Below are positions 22,587 to 31,950 of a stretch of 64,000 nucleotides of DNA, piece by piece (within the stretch, counting starts at the first letter, position 1; every line of letters starts with the position of its first letter). The notes under the pieces were generated by a model. It saw only the letters and a program-made list of their open reading frames with translations. It was not told the origin of the DNA and did not search any database. This DNA comes from DSYU01 sp964437595 (GTDB lineage Bacteria; Chloroflexota; Anaerolineae; Anaerolineales; Anaerolineaceae), in NCBI GenBank assembly GCA_964437595.1, contig CAYTHO010000001.1:1-64000 (forward strand). Direction: 5' to 3'. Both the position numbers and the translations under genes were made by a program.

Positions 22587-23795
22587 ATGAAAATCGTCGA
22601 CAAATACCTACAAGATATCAAAAACACCATCGATCAAATCCCAGTTGATCGTCTGGATGAAGTAATCGCCATTCTGCACAACGCGCGGATTCATTACAAG
22701 CACGTCTTCATCATGGGAAATGGAGGAAGCGCGTCAACCGCTTCGCATTTTGTGTGCGACCTAGCAAAAAATACCCGCAAAAATGGTTGGCCTGAGTTTC
22801 GCGTCATCGGCCTGACGGATAATATGGCTATTTTTTCCGCCTATGCCAATGATGAGGGTTACGAGAAAGTCTTTGCTCAGCAGCTAAACAATTTGCTCCA
22901 ACCGGGCGATGTGGTCATTGCGATTTCAGGAAGTGGAAACTCGGCAAACGTCATTAATGCAGTTGAGTTTGCCAACCGCCGCGGAGCGATTACGATTGCC
23001 TTTACCGGCCTGACAGGCGGTAAGTTGAAAAATCTGGCCCAATATGTGCTGCATGTTCCCAATTTCCGCATCGATGAGGTGGAAGATATTCACATGATGC
23101 TCGAGCACATGATCTGCCGGTCCTTATTTGAGATCGGCGATCAGCCAAACAAGATCGTCCCGGAGATCGTTCAGTCGAGCGAACGTGTGGCTGCCTCTCA
23201 GGAACCGGACGAATTGATCAAGGGGTTATTTGGCAGCGCACTGCCCATCGGGAAGCAAACCGGTTCGCTGGGCCAAAACCATAAATCCAGCTCAGAGCTG
23301 CTAACTAAAATCAGCCAGGAGTTTTCCACCAAGCTGGATTTGCACGACCTTCTCTCGCGTGTGCTGTGCTTAACAGTCGATTATGTTGGTGCAATGGGTG
23401 GAAGCATCGTTGTGCTCGATGAAAACGGCGAGGTGGTGGATGGCGCGTTAACCTATGCTGGACGCGCCCAGGATGAAACCGCCGAAAAGCTGAATGAAAC
23501 CGTCCATCATGGCCTGGCAGGCTGGGTATTAGAGAATCGCCGCCCGGCATTGGTAACCAACACGAAGGAAGATCCGCGCTGGCTGCCCAGGAATTGGGAG
23601 GCCTCTCTGGATCTGACTCGTTCAGCGATCTGCATGCCGCTGCTCACGCAAGATCGGGTAATCGGTATCTTGACCCTGACACGCTTGCAGTCAAATCGTT
23701 TTACGATGGAAGATCTTTCCCTGCTGATTTCGGTTACGCTGGCGCTCTCTTATTCGTTTACATCCAAAAGCGTTATCGACCGGCAAGATCCGTAG
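22587..23795 (+). CDS. gmhA: SIS-domain sedoheptulose 7-phosphate isomerase fused to a GAF domain, 402 aa
   Basis: Residues 1-200 are GmhA/SIS-like: GNGGSASTASHFVCDL, ISGSGNSANVINAVEFA and DIHMMLEHM, with His169 at the position of the catalytic His180 of E. coli GmhA. Asp58 stands where E. coli has Glu65. Residues about 245-395 form a GAF domain (LLSRVLCLTVDYVGAMGGSIVVLDENGEVV...GWVLENRRPALV...ICMPLL). Normal GmhA ends near residue 200, so this is a fusion. Start chosen at ATG 22587 (GGATGGGA upstream); ATG 22575 is possible. The GAF may add ligand control. Confidence 0.8.
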   Translation: MKIVDKYLQDIKNTIDQIPVDRLDEVIAILHNARIHYKHVFIMGNGGSASTASHFVCDLAKNTRKNGWPEFRVIGLTDNMAIFSAYANDEGYEKVFAQQLNNLLQPGDVVIAISGSGNSANVINAVEFANRRGAITIAFTGLTGGKLKNLAQYVLHVPNFRIDEVEDIHMMLEHMICRSLFEIGDQPNKIVPEIVQSSERVAASQEPDELIKGLFGSALPIGKQTGSLGQNHKSSSELLTKISQEFSTKLDLHDLLSRVLCLTVDYVGAMGGSIVVLDENGEVVDGALTYAGRAQDETAEKLNETVHHGLAGWVLENRRPALVTNTKEDPRWLPRNWEASLDLTRSAICMPLLTQDRVIGILTLTRLQSNRFTMEDLSLLISVTLALSYSFTSKSVIDRQDP

Positions 23796-23838
23796 TCTCG
23801 AACCGCCTGGTGTGGAAATCATTCGTTCAAACCGAAAC

Positions 23839-24393
23839 TTAAAGGAGGCCTTTTAATAGACTGACAACAGCGTCTTCGAACCGGTCATACACAAGGAATG
23901 GCTTTAAGGATTGAGCCTCAGGTAAACGCAACTGTGCAGCACCACGCCCAGTTTTTACGAGGATATTGATGGAGACTCCAGCGTTTTGCCCAGCTTGAAT
24001 ATCTGTGAGTGCATCACCCACAAGGAGTGACCGGTTAAGATCGAGAGAATGTTCGGAGACTGCCTGCATGATTAAACCAGGACGAGGTTTGCGACAATCG
24101 CAACCTTGCGGCGGAGCATGGACACACATATAGATATCATCGATCCGTCCACCGTACTCATGAATCACCTGCAAGAACTGCGTATTGATTGCCTGAGCCT
24201 CAGCCAGAGTGATAATCCCGCGGCCAACGGCGGATTGATTGGTTATGACAAAGATTTTATAGGGAGTTTCTTTCAAGCGGGCCAGGGCTTCCAATGCCCC
24301 TTGAAGGAAAACGACATCTTGCCAGGATCGTACGTAATGATCCTGATTTTCAATGATGACACCATCGCGATCAAGAAATATTGCTGGATGCAT
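23839..24393 (-). CDS. gmhB: D,D-heptose 1,7-bisphosphate phosphatase (GmhB-like), 184 aa
   Basis: HAD phosphatase with FLDRDGVIIEN (motif I), ITNQSAVGRG (motif II), a zinc-loop CVHAPPQGCDCRKPRPG (Cys/His set as in GmhB), and LLVGDALTDIQAG (motif IV). It removes the C7 phosphate in the heptose pathway started by the neighbouring isomerase and kinase genes, yet lies on the opposite strand between two plus-strand operon genes, so it is separately transcribed. TATAAT 7 bases before the ATG implies a leaderless mRNA. Confidence 0.88.
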   Translation of the reverse strand: MHPAIFLDRDGVIIENQDHYVRSWQDVVFLQGALEALARLKETPYKIFVITNQSAVGRGIITLAEAQAINTQFLQVIHEYGGRIDDIYMCVHAPPQGCDCRKPRPGLIMQAVSEHSLDLNRSLLVGDALTDIQAGQNAGVSINILVKTGRGAAQLRLPEAQSLKPFLVYDRFEDAVVSLLKGLL

Positions 24394-24400
24394 AGTGACT

Positions 24401-24406
24401 ATTATA
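24401..24406 (-). promoter_or_regulatory. -10 box of gmhB
   Basis: Perfect TATAAT on the minus strand, seven bases before the gmhB ATG (24393). No clear -35 was found; transcription would begin at or next to the start codon. Confidence 0.5.
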
Positions 24407-24422
24407 TCGGTTTGGGACTTTG

Positions 24423-25175
24423 ATGCGCACAGAGAATAAACCTCAATCCTCGCTTGGCGGGGTCAGGCTTTATCTCAGCAGGCAGGCGGCTTCGCTCTGG
24501 CGTTATGCGCTGGAGCAAGTCCTTTATCTTGCCTTGGGCTGGGTCCCAACCATTGTTGGTATCGGCCTGCGCGGGATTTTTTACCGCCTGATTATGAATA
24601 TGCAGGGACTGGCGGCCATTGAGAGCGGCGTGCGCCTGCGCTACGCCAACCTGATTACGCTGGGGCGCGGCGTATATCTGGACCAGGGAACCTACCTGCA
24701 TGCGTGCCCCAAAGGAATTCAGATTGGCGAGAACTCCATTGTTATGCACGGCGCAGTGCTGCATGTCTATAATTTCCGCGATCTGCCTTCCGCAGGCATC
24801 CGCATAGGAAAAGACAGCCTGATTGGCGAATATTCTGTTATCCGGGGGCAAGGTGGGGTAACCATCGGCGACCGGGTTTACACTTCGCCTTTTACGCAGC
24901 TTCTGGCCGTTAACCATGTGTTTCATGATCCACAGCGACCCTTCGTTGAACAGGGAATAACGGCTGAAGGGATCGTTATCGAGGACGATGTCTGGTTAGG
25001 CGCCGGAGCAATCGTCACGGATGGCGTTCGGGTTGGAAAAGGCGCGGTTGTTGCCGCAGGCGCGGTGGTAACCAGAGATGTCGCACCCTACACAGTGGTG
25101 GCAGGCGTCCCGGCGCATCCGATACGTGATATCGCCAAAAACGAAATTCCAGCGCCTACATCACCAGTCTATTAA
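24423..25175 (+). CDS. Hexapeptide-repeat acyltransferase (LbH), 250 aa
   Basis: Left-handed beta-helix acetyltransferase. Hexapeptide repeats run from about residue 60 to 230 (IGENSIVMHGAVLHV, IGKDSLIGEYSVIRGQGGVTIGD, VWLGAGAIVTDGVRVGKGAVVAAGAVV), with the AVNHVFHD catalytic His loop. Typically O-acetylates sugars of surface polymers, using acetyl-CoA. ATG 24423 directly follows a TTG; short divergence gap from gmhB. Acceptor unknown. Confidence 0.8.
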   Translation: MRTENKPQSSLGGVRLYLSRQAASLWRYALEQVLYLALGWVPTIVGIGLRGIFYRLIMNMQGLAAIESGVRLRYANLITLGRGVYLDQGTYLHACPKGIQIGENSIVMHGAVLHVYNFRDLPSAGIRIGKDSLIGEYSVIRGQGGVTIGDRVYTSPFTQLLAVNHVFHDPQRPFVEQGITAEGIVIEDDVWLGAGAIVTDGVRVGKGAVVAAGAVVTRDVAPYTVVAGVPAHPIRDIAKNEIPAPTSPVY

Positions 25176-25191
25176 AAACGGGGGGTTAAAA

Positions 25192-26403
25192 ATGACCACT
25201 TTGTCCGTTGTCATTCCTGCTTATAACGAAGAAAATGGTATCGCGGAAATCATCAACCGGGTACTCTCTATCAAAAATGATTTAAAGAAAGTTGCGATTG
25301 ATGAGCTTGAGCTGCTGGTTGTTAACGATGGCTCGCGCGACCGCACCTGTGAAATTGCTATGGAAATTTCACAAAAAGATCCCTCCCTGCGGGTCATTAC
25401 GCACCCGAAGAATCGGGGCTACGGCGCGGCGCTGAAAACCGGGTTTGCGTTGGCACAAGGGGAACTGGTGGGCTTTTTGGACGCGGACGGTACATATCCT
25501 CCGGAGTTTTTCCCGCAGTTGTGCAAAGCCGCGCTGGATGGCAGCGACCTGGTCATCGGCTCGCGCATGATGGGCGCGGATAGCAAGATGCCCTTAACCC
25601 GCAGGATTGGCAACATATTTTTTGCCGGCCTGCTGACCCTGCTTGGCGCGCAGCGCGTGACCGACAGCGCCAGCGGCATGCGGGTGTTTAAAAAGAGCGT
25701 GCTGGAAAAGATCTTCCCTCTGCCGGATGGCCTGAACCTTACTCCGGTGATGAGCACGCGCGCGCTTCACGAGCACATGTCTGTGCTTGAACTGCCCATC
25801 CCGTACAGCGAGCGCCTGGGCCGTTCGAAGCTGTCCGTGGTTCGCGATGGGCGTATCTTCCTGGAATCGATGGTCTGGACGGCCATGTCTTATAATCCGG
25901 TGCGGATTTTTGGCTTTGTTGGCCTCATACAACTTATGCTGGCTTTGGTCATTGGTATTGGCCTGGTGGTCGCCCGTTTATCGGGCGCGACAACCTTAGG
26001 CCCGTGGGGCGTAGTCGCTTTATATTTCGCGCTGGTGAGCGGAGTAGGTGGAATCAGCGTATTTGCGTTGGGCGCAGCTTTCAACTACCTGGTATCGTTG
26101 TTTTATAAGACGCCCATACGGCAGGGTTTGTTTGGTCGCCCCATTCTGAAAGCCCCGGTAGAGAATTATTTCGGATGGGGTGGGTTAGGCCTTTCTCTTA
26201 TGGGATTCATTATTGCCATTGTTTCACTGGTCCTGGGCATTCAAGGTTGGGAAATTACCCGCCTGTGGTTATACCTGCTCGGCAGTGCAATGATGATATT
26301 GGTAGGAATGCAGCTTTTGATTAACTGGTTCTTGATGCGTACATTAAGTGAGTTGAGCAAGCGGGATGAATTAACCGCGCAAGATTTCAACCCGGTTTTG
26401 TAG
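25192..26403 (+). CDS. DPM1/GtrB-like family 2 glycosyltransferase with membrane helices, 403 aa
   Basis: GT-A fold, family 2: SVVIPAYNEENG, LLVVNDGSRDRT, VGFLDADGTYPPEFF (DxD), then LVIGSRMMG. The C-terminal 150 residues contain four or so membrane helices (FVGLIQLMLALVIGIGLVV, VVALYFALVSGVGGI, ...). Such enzymes transfer a sugar to polyprenyl phosphate. Start ATG 25192 with a GGGGGG ribosome site; the longer frame only overlaps the acetyltransferase end. Confidence 0.88.
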   Translation: MTTLSVVIPAYNEENGIAEIINRVLSIKNDLKKVAIDELELLVVNDGSRDRTCEIAMEISQKDPSLRVITHPKNRGYGAALKTGFALAQGELVGFLDADGTYPPEFFPQLCKAALDGSDLVIGSRMMGADSKMPLTRRIGNIFFAGLLTLLGAQRVTDSASGMRVFKKSVLEKIFPLPDGLNLTPVMSTRALHEHMSVLELPIPYSERLGRSKLSVVRDGRIFLESMVWTAMSYNPVRIFGFVGLIQLMLALVIGIGLVVARLSGATTLGPWGVVALYFALVSGVGGISVFALGAAFNYLVSLFYKTPIRQGLFGRPILKAPVENYFGWGGLGLSLMGFIIAIVSLVLGIQGWEITRLWLYLLGSAMMILVGMQLLINWFLMRTLSELSKRDELTAQDFNPVL

Positions 26404-26459
26404 ACCGGGGCGTTACAAGTGTACAGCCTGTATAAGAAATGGCTGGAAAGGAACCTGAA

Positions 26460-28097
26460 GTGGAAAGCAATCAACCTCTAAAGCGAAATCCGGGCACGCA
26501 CCCGATACCCAAACTGCGCATGGCAAATTTCCCCAACGCCGATACCATCGTGCGCCAGGAGCTGCTGGAGCGAAAGCGCTCGGCAGATGCTGTGGATATT
26601 TTGCTGGTAAACCCTCCCGCGCCAGACGGCGCCATCTGGATTCGCAGCCAGCATCGTGTTGGCCGCCGTTCGCGCGAAAATATGGTCTGGCCGCAAGTTT
26701 CACTGGCGCAGATGGCCGCAATCCTGGTTCCGCAGTATACCGTTAAGATTATTGATGCCATCGGCGAGCGGATGGACTGGAAGCAGTTTACCAATCAACT
26801 AGATAAGTACCAGCCCAAATATTACCTCACCCAAGTTACGGCGCCTACGCTGGAAAATGATATGTACGGCACATTTCTGGCCCGGGCGCGGGGTGCAAAG
26901 ACGATTGCCTTTGGCACGCACGTTACGCCGATCCCGGCGGAAACGCTGCGGGCCTTCCCAACCCTCGATTATGTCCTTTATGGCGAGCCAGATCTCACCA
27001 TCCGGGACCTGCTCGATCACCTGGAAGGAAAGGTGATGGAGCGCCCAGACGAACTGAAACGTGTTTTCGAGAAACAGATGGGGTACCAGACTGCGCTGGA
27101 CGAAAATGGCGCGCTGGATATGAAGCGCATTACTGGGGTTGCCTGGCGGCGTGGGGATGAGATCTTTGTAAATGCGCCGCGCCCGTTTGTCAGCGACTTG
27201 AATGATCTGCCAATTCCGCTGCACCATCTGCTGCCCTTATCATCCTATCGCATGCCGATGATGAAGGGCCCGTTTACATTTATCGTTTCCAGCCGCGGAT
27301 GCCCGGCAGGCTGCACTTACTGTATCAAGCACGTATCTTACCAGTACAGCGTGCGGGTGCGTTCGGCAGAAAAAATCATGGAAGAACTGTGGGTGCTCAA
27401 GAAGCTGGGCATTAACAACATCCACATGTATGCCGACCTGTTTACCGTGAACCGCGAACAGGTGGTCAAACTGTGCAATATGATTATTGAGCAGAACCTC
27501 AAGATCAAGTGGACGTGCAACAGCCGGGTCGATTTTGTCGATGAAGAAATGCTGCAGTTGATGGGAAAGGCCGGCTGCTGGTATATCAGTTGGGGAATTG
27601 AAAGCGCCAATGAAGGCATTCTGAGCCATGCACGCAAAGGCGCCAAGCCCCATCAGGTGCGCCAGGCACTGCTCTGGTCGAAACAGGCCAAAATCAATAA
27701 TTGGGGTTATTTCATTATTGGCCTTCCGGGGGAAACTGAGGATACTATTAAGCAGACGATCGAGTTCGCCAAATCGCTGCCGCTCGATATTGCTTTGTTC
27801 CACATTGCTGCGCCTTATCCTGGCACGCCGTTCTTCTTTGAGGTGGTGAAAGAAAACTGGTTCCGCCCTGGAACGCGCTGGGAACAAGTGGATATGGATA
27901 AGGAGACGGTGCTCGACTACCCGGGCTTACCGGCAGAGCGCCTGATGTACTGGCAGCGGCGTGCCTTCCGCGAGTGGGCATTTCGGCCTGGTCCGGCCTT
28001 TACGTACTTGAAGATGCTGCTTTCCGATACCCAAACGTTCAAAACGGCGCTGGATGTCGGTTTACAAACCCTCAAGTGGCAGGCAAAGGGATCTTGA
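26460..28097 (+). CDS. B12-binding-type radical SAM enzyme, 545 aa
   Basis: Residues about 45-170 form a cobalamin-binding-like domain (VDILLVNPPAPDG... VKIIDAIGE... YVLYGEPD). The radical SAM cluster is SSRGCPAGCTYC (Cys281, 285, 288), followed by ESANEGILSHARKGA and a long C-terminal helical region. Start chosen as GTG 26460, with AAAGGA upstream; ATG 26439 is an alternative. Enzymes of this class methylate or rearrange unactivated carbons. It is immediately upstream of an acyl carrier protein and AMP ligase, so it may modify a carrier-bound or sugar-attached group. Confidence 0.8.
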   Translation: MESNQPLKRNPGTHPIPKLRMANFPNADTIVRQELLERKRSADAVDILLVNPPAPDGAIWIRSQHRVGRRSRENMVWPQVSLAQMAAILVPQYTVKIIDAIGERMDWKQFTNQLDKYQPKYYLTQVTAPTLENDMYGTFLARARGAKTIAFGTHVTPIPAETLRAFPTLDYVLYGEPDLTIRDLLDHLEGKVMERPDELKRVFEKQMGYQTALDENGALDMKRITGVAWRRGDEIFVNAPRPFVSDLNDLPIPLHHLLPLSSYRMPMMKGPFTFIVSSRGCPAGCTYCIKHVSYQYSVRVRSAEKIMEELWVLKKLGINNIHMYADLFTVNREQVVKLCNMIIEQNLKIKWTCNSRVDFVDEEMLQLMGKAGCWYISWGIESANEGILSHARKGAKPHQVRQALLWSKQAKINNWGYFIIGLPGETEDTIKQTIEFAKSLPLDIALFHIAAPYPGTPFFFEVVKENWFRPGTRWEQVDMDKETVLDYPGLPAERLMYWQRRAFREWAFRPGPAFTYLKMLLSDTQTFKTALDVGLQTLKWQAKGS

Positions 28098-28149
28098 TGC
28101 AGATGTACATGCGCTTGAATCAATCGCATTTTTATTATGAGGAGGCTTG

Positions 28150-28410
28150 ATGGATACTATGACTGAGAGTGTTGAGAATACAGTTGCCAATTATATTGCC
28201 GAGAATATATTGTTCAGCCGGAATGGCTATCCTTACCCCAGTGATGCTTCTTTCCTGGAAAATGGCATTATTGACTCGATGAACGTTCTCGAACTGGTGA
28301 TGTTCGTTGAGGAAAAGTTCAAGGTCAAGGTGGATGACAGCGAGATCGTGCCGGAAAACTTCGATTCGGTGAGCAAACTGGCCGCTTACATCACCTCCAA
28401 AAAGCAATAG
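28150..28410 (+). CDS. Acyl carrier protein, 86 aa
   Basis: Carrier protein with the phosphopantetheine serine in GIIDSMNVLELVMFVEEKF, plus acidic helices before and after. GGAGG lies 5 bases before ATG 28150. The following gene is an AMP ligase that could load it. DltC-type or other dedicated carrier is more likely than the fatty-acid ACP because of the surrounding decoration genes. Confidence 0.88.
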   Translation: MDTMTESVENTVANYIAENILFSRNGYPYPSDASFLENGIIDSMNVLELVMFVEEKFKVKVDDSEIVPENFDSVSKLAAYITSKKQ

Positions 28411-28485
28411 CTGAGGTGACTTGGGCCAGATGGTGAGATTTTGAGCCACAAAGGTCTATAGCGGCGTGTAGCTGCGAGGGGTGCT

Positions 28486-29976
28486 ATGAACACAGCAGAT
28501 TATTTACTTGAATGCGGGGCTCCAGAGAGCACTGCTTTGATCGCTGGGAAAACAGAATACACCTACAGGGATCTGCGATCTGCCTGCGGGCGCGTTGCCG
28601 GCGAGCTGCTTGAAGCCGGGGTCAAACCAGGCGACCATGTGGGCATCCTGGGAAACAACTCGCTTTTCTGGGTAGCGGCCTACCTGGCTACCATGAAGCT
28701 GGGCGCAGTGGCTCTGCCGTTCGCAACAACCCTCACGCCGGACGATGTCACCGGGATGATGAACTTTACGAAATGCAAGGTTATCTGCGCGGAGCGGCGC
28801 ATGTTGCGCAACTTCTCCAGTGTGCTGAACAATACAGGGTCTGTCATCTACGATGATGCCCTGCAAGAACAGGGGAAAGCTGCCTGGCCTGTTGACGAAA
28901 CGATCCAGAGCCTGGATCAGAATGCCGCGCTGATGTTCACTTCAGGCACCACTGCTAAGCCCAGGCTGGTTCAGGTGACGCACCGCAACATCCAGGCTAA
29001 TACCGATTCGATTATCGAATACCTGGATTTGAACCGCAATGACCGTATCCTTTCGGTGCTGCAGTTCTTCTACTGCTTTGGCACATCGCTGCTGCATAGC
29101 CACCTGCGCGTTGGCGGATCGATCACCATGGCGACCTCGTTTGTTTACCCGGAAGTTGTCTTAAATATGATGGAAGAGACGAACTGTACCGGGTTTGCCG
29201 GGGTTCCTTCTACGTACCAGACGCTGCTGCGCAATTCCACTTTTCCGCGCCGCGAAATGAAAAGCCTCCGCAAGCTTCAGCAGGCTGGCGGAAAGCTGCA
29301 AACGGTATTGATTCAAGAACTGATCAACAGCGTGCCGCAGGCGAAGGTATTCGTTATGTATGGGCAGACCGAGGCGACTGCCCGCCTGTCTTACCTGCCG
29401 CCAGAACTGCTGGGAACCAAACTCGGTTCGATTGGCAAAGGGATTCCGGGCGTAACGCTGGAGGTGATCGGCGAGGATGGGAACCCGGTAAAACCAAGCG
29501 AGGTAGGCGAAATCATCGCCACCGGCGACAACATTTCGCCAGGTTATTGGAATGACCCGGAAAGTTCAGAAGGGAAATTTGTCAACGGTTCGCTGCACAC
29601 CGGCGACCTGGCAACGGTGGATGAAGATGGATTCATCTATGTTGTCGACAGGAAGGCAGATTTTATCAAGTCATATGGTTTCCGGGTATCCAGCCAGCGG
29701 GTGGAGGAATGCATCGTGGAGCTTCCCGACGTGGTTGGCGCAGCGGTAATTGGCGAACCGGACCTGGTGCGCGGCGAGGCGATCTGGGCGTTTGTTGTGC
29801 AGCGCACGGGAGCGTCGCTGACCGCCAAAGAGATTATCGATCACTGCACGAACCGGCTGGCGAACTATATGGTTCCCAAAGAGGTGGTTTTTCTCGACCA
29901 ACTGCCGATGAATGCCCACGGGAAAATCGTAAAGAACGAACTGCGCAAGCGGGTCAGCCAGGCGAATGCGGGGTAA
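28486..29976 (+). CDS. AMP-dependent acyl/aminoacyl ligase, 496 aa
   Basis: ANL superfamily adenylating enzyme. AMP loop LMFTSGTTAKPRL (about residues 148-160), YGQTEATARLSYLPP, GEIIATGDNISPGYW, LHTGDLATVDEDGFIYVVDRKADFIKSYGFRVS and C-terminal Lys in NAHGKIVKNEL are all present. Length matches stand-alone ligases. It probably activates a carboxylate and loads the upstream acyl carrier protein. Substrate not determinable here. Confidence 0.88.
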   Translation: MNTADYLLECGAPESTALIAGKTEYTYRDLRSACGRVAGELLEAGVKPGDHVGILGNNSLFWVAAYLATMKLGAVALPFATTLTPDDVTGMMNFTKCKVICAERRMLRNFSSVLNNTGSVIYDDALQEQGKAAWPVDETIQSLDQNAALMFTSGTTAKPRLVQVTHRNIQANTDSIIEYLDLNRNDRILSVLQFFYCFGTSLLHSHLRVGGSITMATSFVYPEVVLNMMEETNCTGFAGVPSTYQTLLRNSTFPRREMKSLRKLQQAGGKLQTVLIQELINSVPQAKVFVMYGQTEATARLSYLPPELLGTKLGSIGKGIPGVTLEVIGEDGNPVKPSEVGEIIATGDNISPGYWNDPESSEGKFVNGSLHTGDLATVDEDGFIYVVDRKADFIKSYGFRVSSQRVEECIVELPDVVGAAVIGEPDLVRGEAIWAFVVQRTGASLTAKEIIDHCTNRLANYMVPKEVVFLDQLPMNAHGKIVKNELRKRVSQANAG

Positions 29977-29985
29977 ATCGATAAG

Positions 29986-31950
29986 ATGTGTGGCATTGCC
30001 GGTATCCTGAATAGAAAAGAACCTCAACCAATCGCGCTTGAAACGCTGGCGCAGATGCTCGAAACCATGGGGCACCGCGGGCCAGATGGCTTGGGAATGT
30101 ATCGAGATGCCTGGGCCAGCCTCGGCAACGTTCGGCTGAGCATCATTGATCTCAGCGGCGGCGATCAGCCGATTGGCAATGAGGATGGCACATTGTGGAT
30201 TGTGGCAAACGGAGAGATCTTTAATTTTGTTGAGCTGCGACCTGATCTGGAGAAGCGCGGGCACCGGTTCGCCACCAACTGTGACATTGAAGTTATCCTG
30301 CATCTTTACGAAGATTTCGGGCCAGACTGCCTGCGTTATCTCAACGGGCAGTTCTCCATTGCCATTTGGGATGAGCGCCGCAAGGCGCTGTTCCTGGCTC
30401 GCGACCGAGTGGGGATTACGCCCCTGTATTACACGGTCAATGCCAACCGGCTGATATTTGGCTCTGAAATGAAAGCCATCCTGACCCACCCGGATGTCCA
30501 GGCGGAAATTGACCCGCAGGTGCTGCGCGAAATCTTCACCTATTGGGGACCGCTCCCGTCACATACCATCTTTAAAAACATTCAAGACCTGCCACCAGCG
30601 CATTATTTGCTGGTGGAGAATGGGGAAATGGTTCTAAAGCGCTATTGGGCGCATGATTTTTCGGTTGACCCTTCTGAACGCAGTGCAGAGTCGTACCGGG
30701 AGGAGCTGGAAGCCCTGTTGATCGATGCTACCAGCATCCGTTTACGCGCCGATGTTCCAGTGGGTGCGTACCTCAGCGGGGGATTGGACTCTTCGCTCAC
30801 AACTGCTATCATCCGCGCGCACAACCAGAACCGCCTGGATACCTTCTCGATCGCCTTTTCAGACCCAGCTTATGATGAAAGCCAGTTCCAGCAGCAGATG
30901 TCGCAGTACCTGGGTACGGATCATCATGTGGTTTTCTGCAATTACCAGGAAATCGGACAGGCTTTCCCGGATGTTATCTGGCACACCGAAACCCCGCTGC
31001 TGCGCACCGCCCCAGTGCCGATGTATTTGCTATCAAAACTGGTACGGGAGCACCAATTTAAGGTGGTGATTACCGGCGAAGGCTCGGATGAGTTCCTGGC
31101 GGGATACGATATCTATAAAGAGATGAAAATCCGCCGTTTCTGGGCGCGCGACCCAGAATCGACCATCCGGCCCCGGCTGTTGGGCAGGCTCTACCCCGAC
31201 ATCAGTGGGTTTGGCGCCAGCAGTGCTTTCTTGACCGGTTTTTTCAAAAACAACCTCACCAGCACTGATTCGCCGTATTACTCGCATCTCATTCGCTGGA
31301 AAAATACGGCCCGTACGCAGCGCTTTTTATGCAATACCAGTGCTAATTTGCAATCACCTGAGGAGCTAACACCCCTGAAGCTCCCACCGGAATACGAGGC
31401 CTGGTCCCCCCTGGGCCAGGCCCAGTTCCTGGAAATTACGACCTTCTTCTCACCCTACCTGATCTCCTCGCAGGGTGACCGGATGGCGATGTCCCACTCG
31501 ATTGAAGGTAGATACCCATTCCTGGATCACCGGTTGATTGAATTCGCCAACCGGCTGCCGCCGGAGCTCAAGATGCCGGTGCTGCACGAAAAGTGGCTGT
31601 TGAAGCAGGTGGGAAAGAAATACCTTCCAGAAACGATCCGCAGGCGGATAAAGAAGCCGTACCGCGCGCCGATCCACCGCAGCTTCTTTGATTCTCAGCC
31701 GCTGGACTTTGTGTCCGATATGCTGTCTGAGAGCGCGATTCAGAAAGTGGGCTTATTCGAACCTCAGGCGGTAATGCGGTTGAGGCAGAAAGCGCTTAGC
31801 GGCGCAAACTTTAGCGAGATAGAGGATATGGCGCTGGTGGGCATCCTCTCAACACAGTTAGTGCACGAGCTTTTCACCGCAAAGCGCAACTCCCGGCCTG
31901 TCCAATCTCATAAACAACCGAAGATTGTTGATCACGTAATAGGATTATGA
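29986..31950 (+). CDS. asnB: Glutamine-dependent asparagine synthase family protein, 654 aa
   Basis: N-terminal Ntn glutaminase domain with nucleophile Cys2 (MCGIAGILN), GHRGPDG and NGEIFNF; C-terminal synthetase with AYLSGGLDSSL (about residues 261-271), TGEGSDEFLAGYD. In polysaccharide clusters such proteins often amidate uronic acids or other carboxylates rather than making asparagine. Overlaps the next gene by ATGA, so it belongs to the same unit as the SGNH-like protein. Confidence 0.88.
   Translation: MCGIAGILNRKEPQPIALETLAQMLETMGHRGPDGLGMYRDAWASLGNVRLSIIDLSGGDQPIGNEDGTLWIVANGEIFNFVELRPDLEKRGHRFATNCDIEVILHLYEDFGPDCLRYLNGQFSIAIWDERRKALFLARDRVGITPLYYTVNANRLIFGSEMKAILTHPDVQAEIDPQVLREIFTYWGPLPSHTIFKNIQDLPPAHYLLVENGEMVLKRYWAHDFSVDPSERSAESYREELEALLIDATSIRLRADVPVGAYLSGGLDSSLTTAIIRAHNQNRLDTFSIAFSDPAYDESQFQQQMSQYLGTDHHVVFCNYQEIGQAFPDVIWHTETPLLRTAPVPMYLLSKLVREHQFKVVITGEGSDEFLAGYDIYKEMKIRRFWARDPESTIRPRLLGRLYPDISGFGASSAFLTGFFKNNLTSTDSPYYSHLIRWKNTARTQRFLCNTSANLQSPEELTPLKLPPEYEAWSPLGQAQFLEITTFFSPYLISSQGDRMAMSHSIEGRYPFLDHRLIEFANRLPPELKMPVLHEKWLLKQVGKKYLPETIRRRIKKPYRAPIHRSFFDSQPLDFVSDMLSESAIQKVGLFEPQAVMRLRQKALSGANFSEIEDMALVGILSTQLVHELFTAKRNSRPVQSHKQPKIVDHVIGL

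Noticed and set aside
26460..29976. Complete polyketide or non-ribosomal peptide cluster
   Set aside because: Only a single carrier protein and a stand-alone ligase are present, with no ketosynthase or condensation domain.
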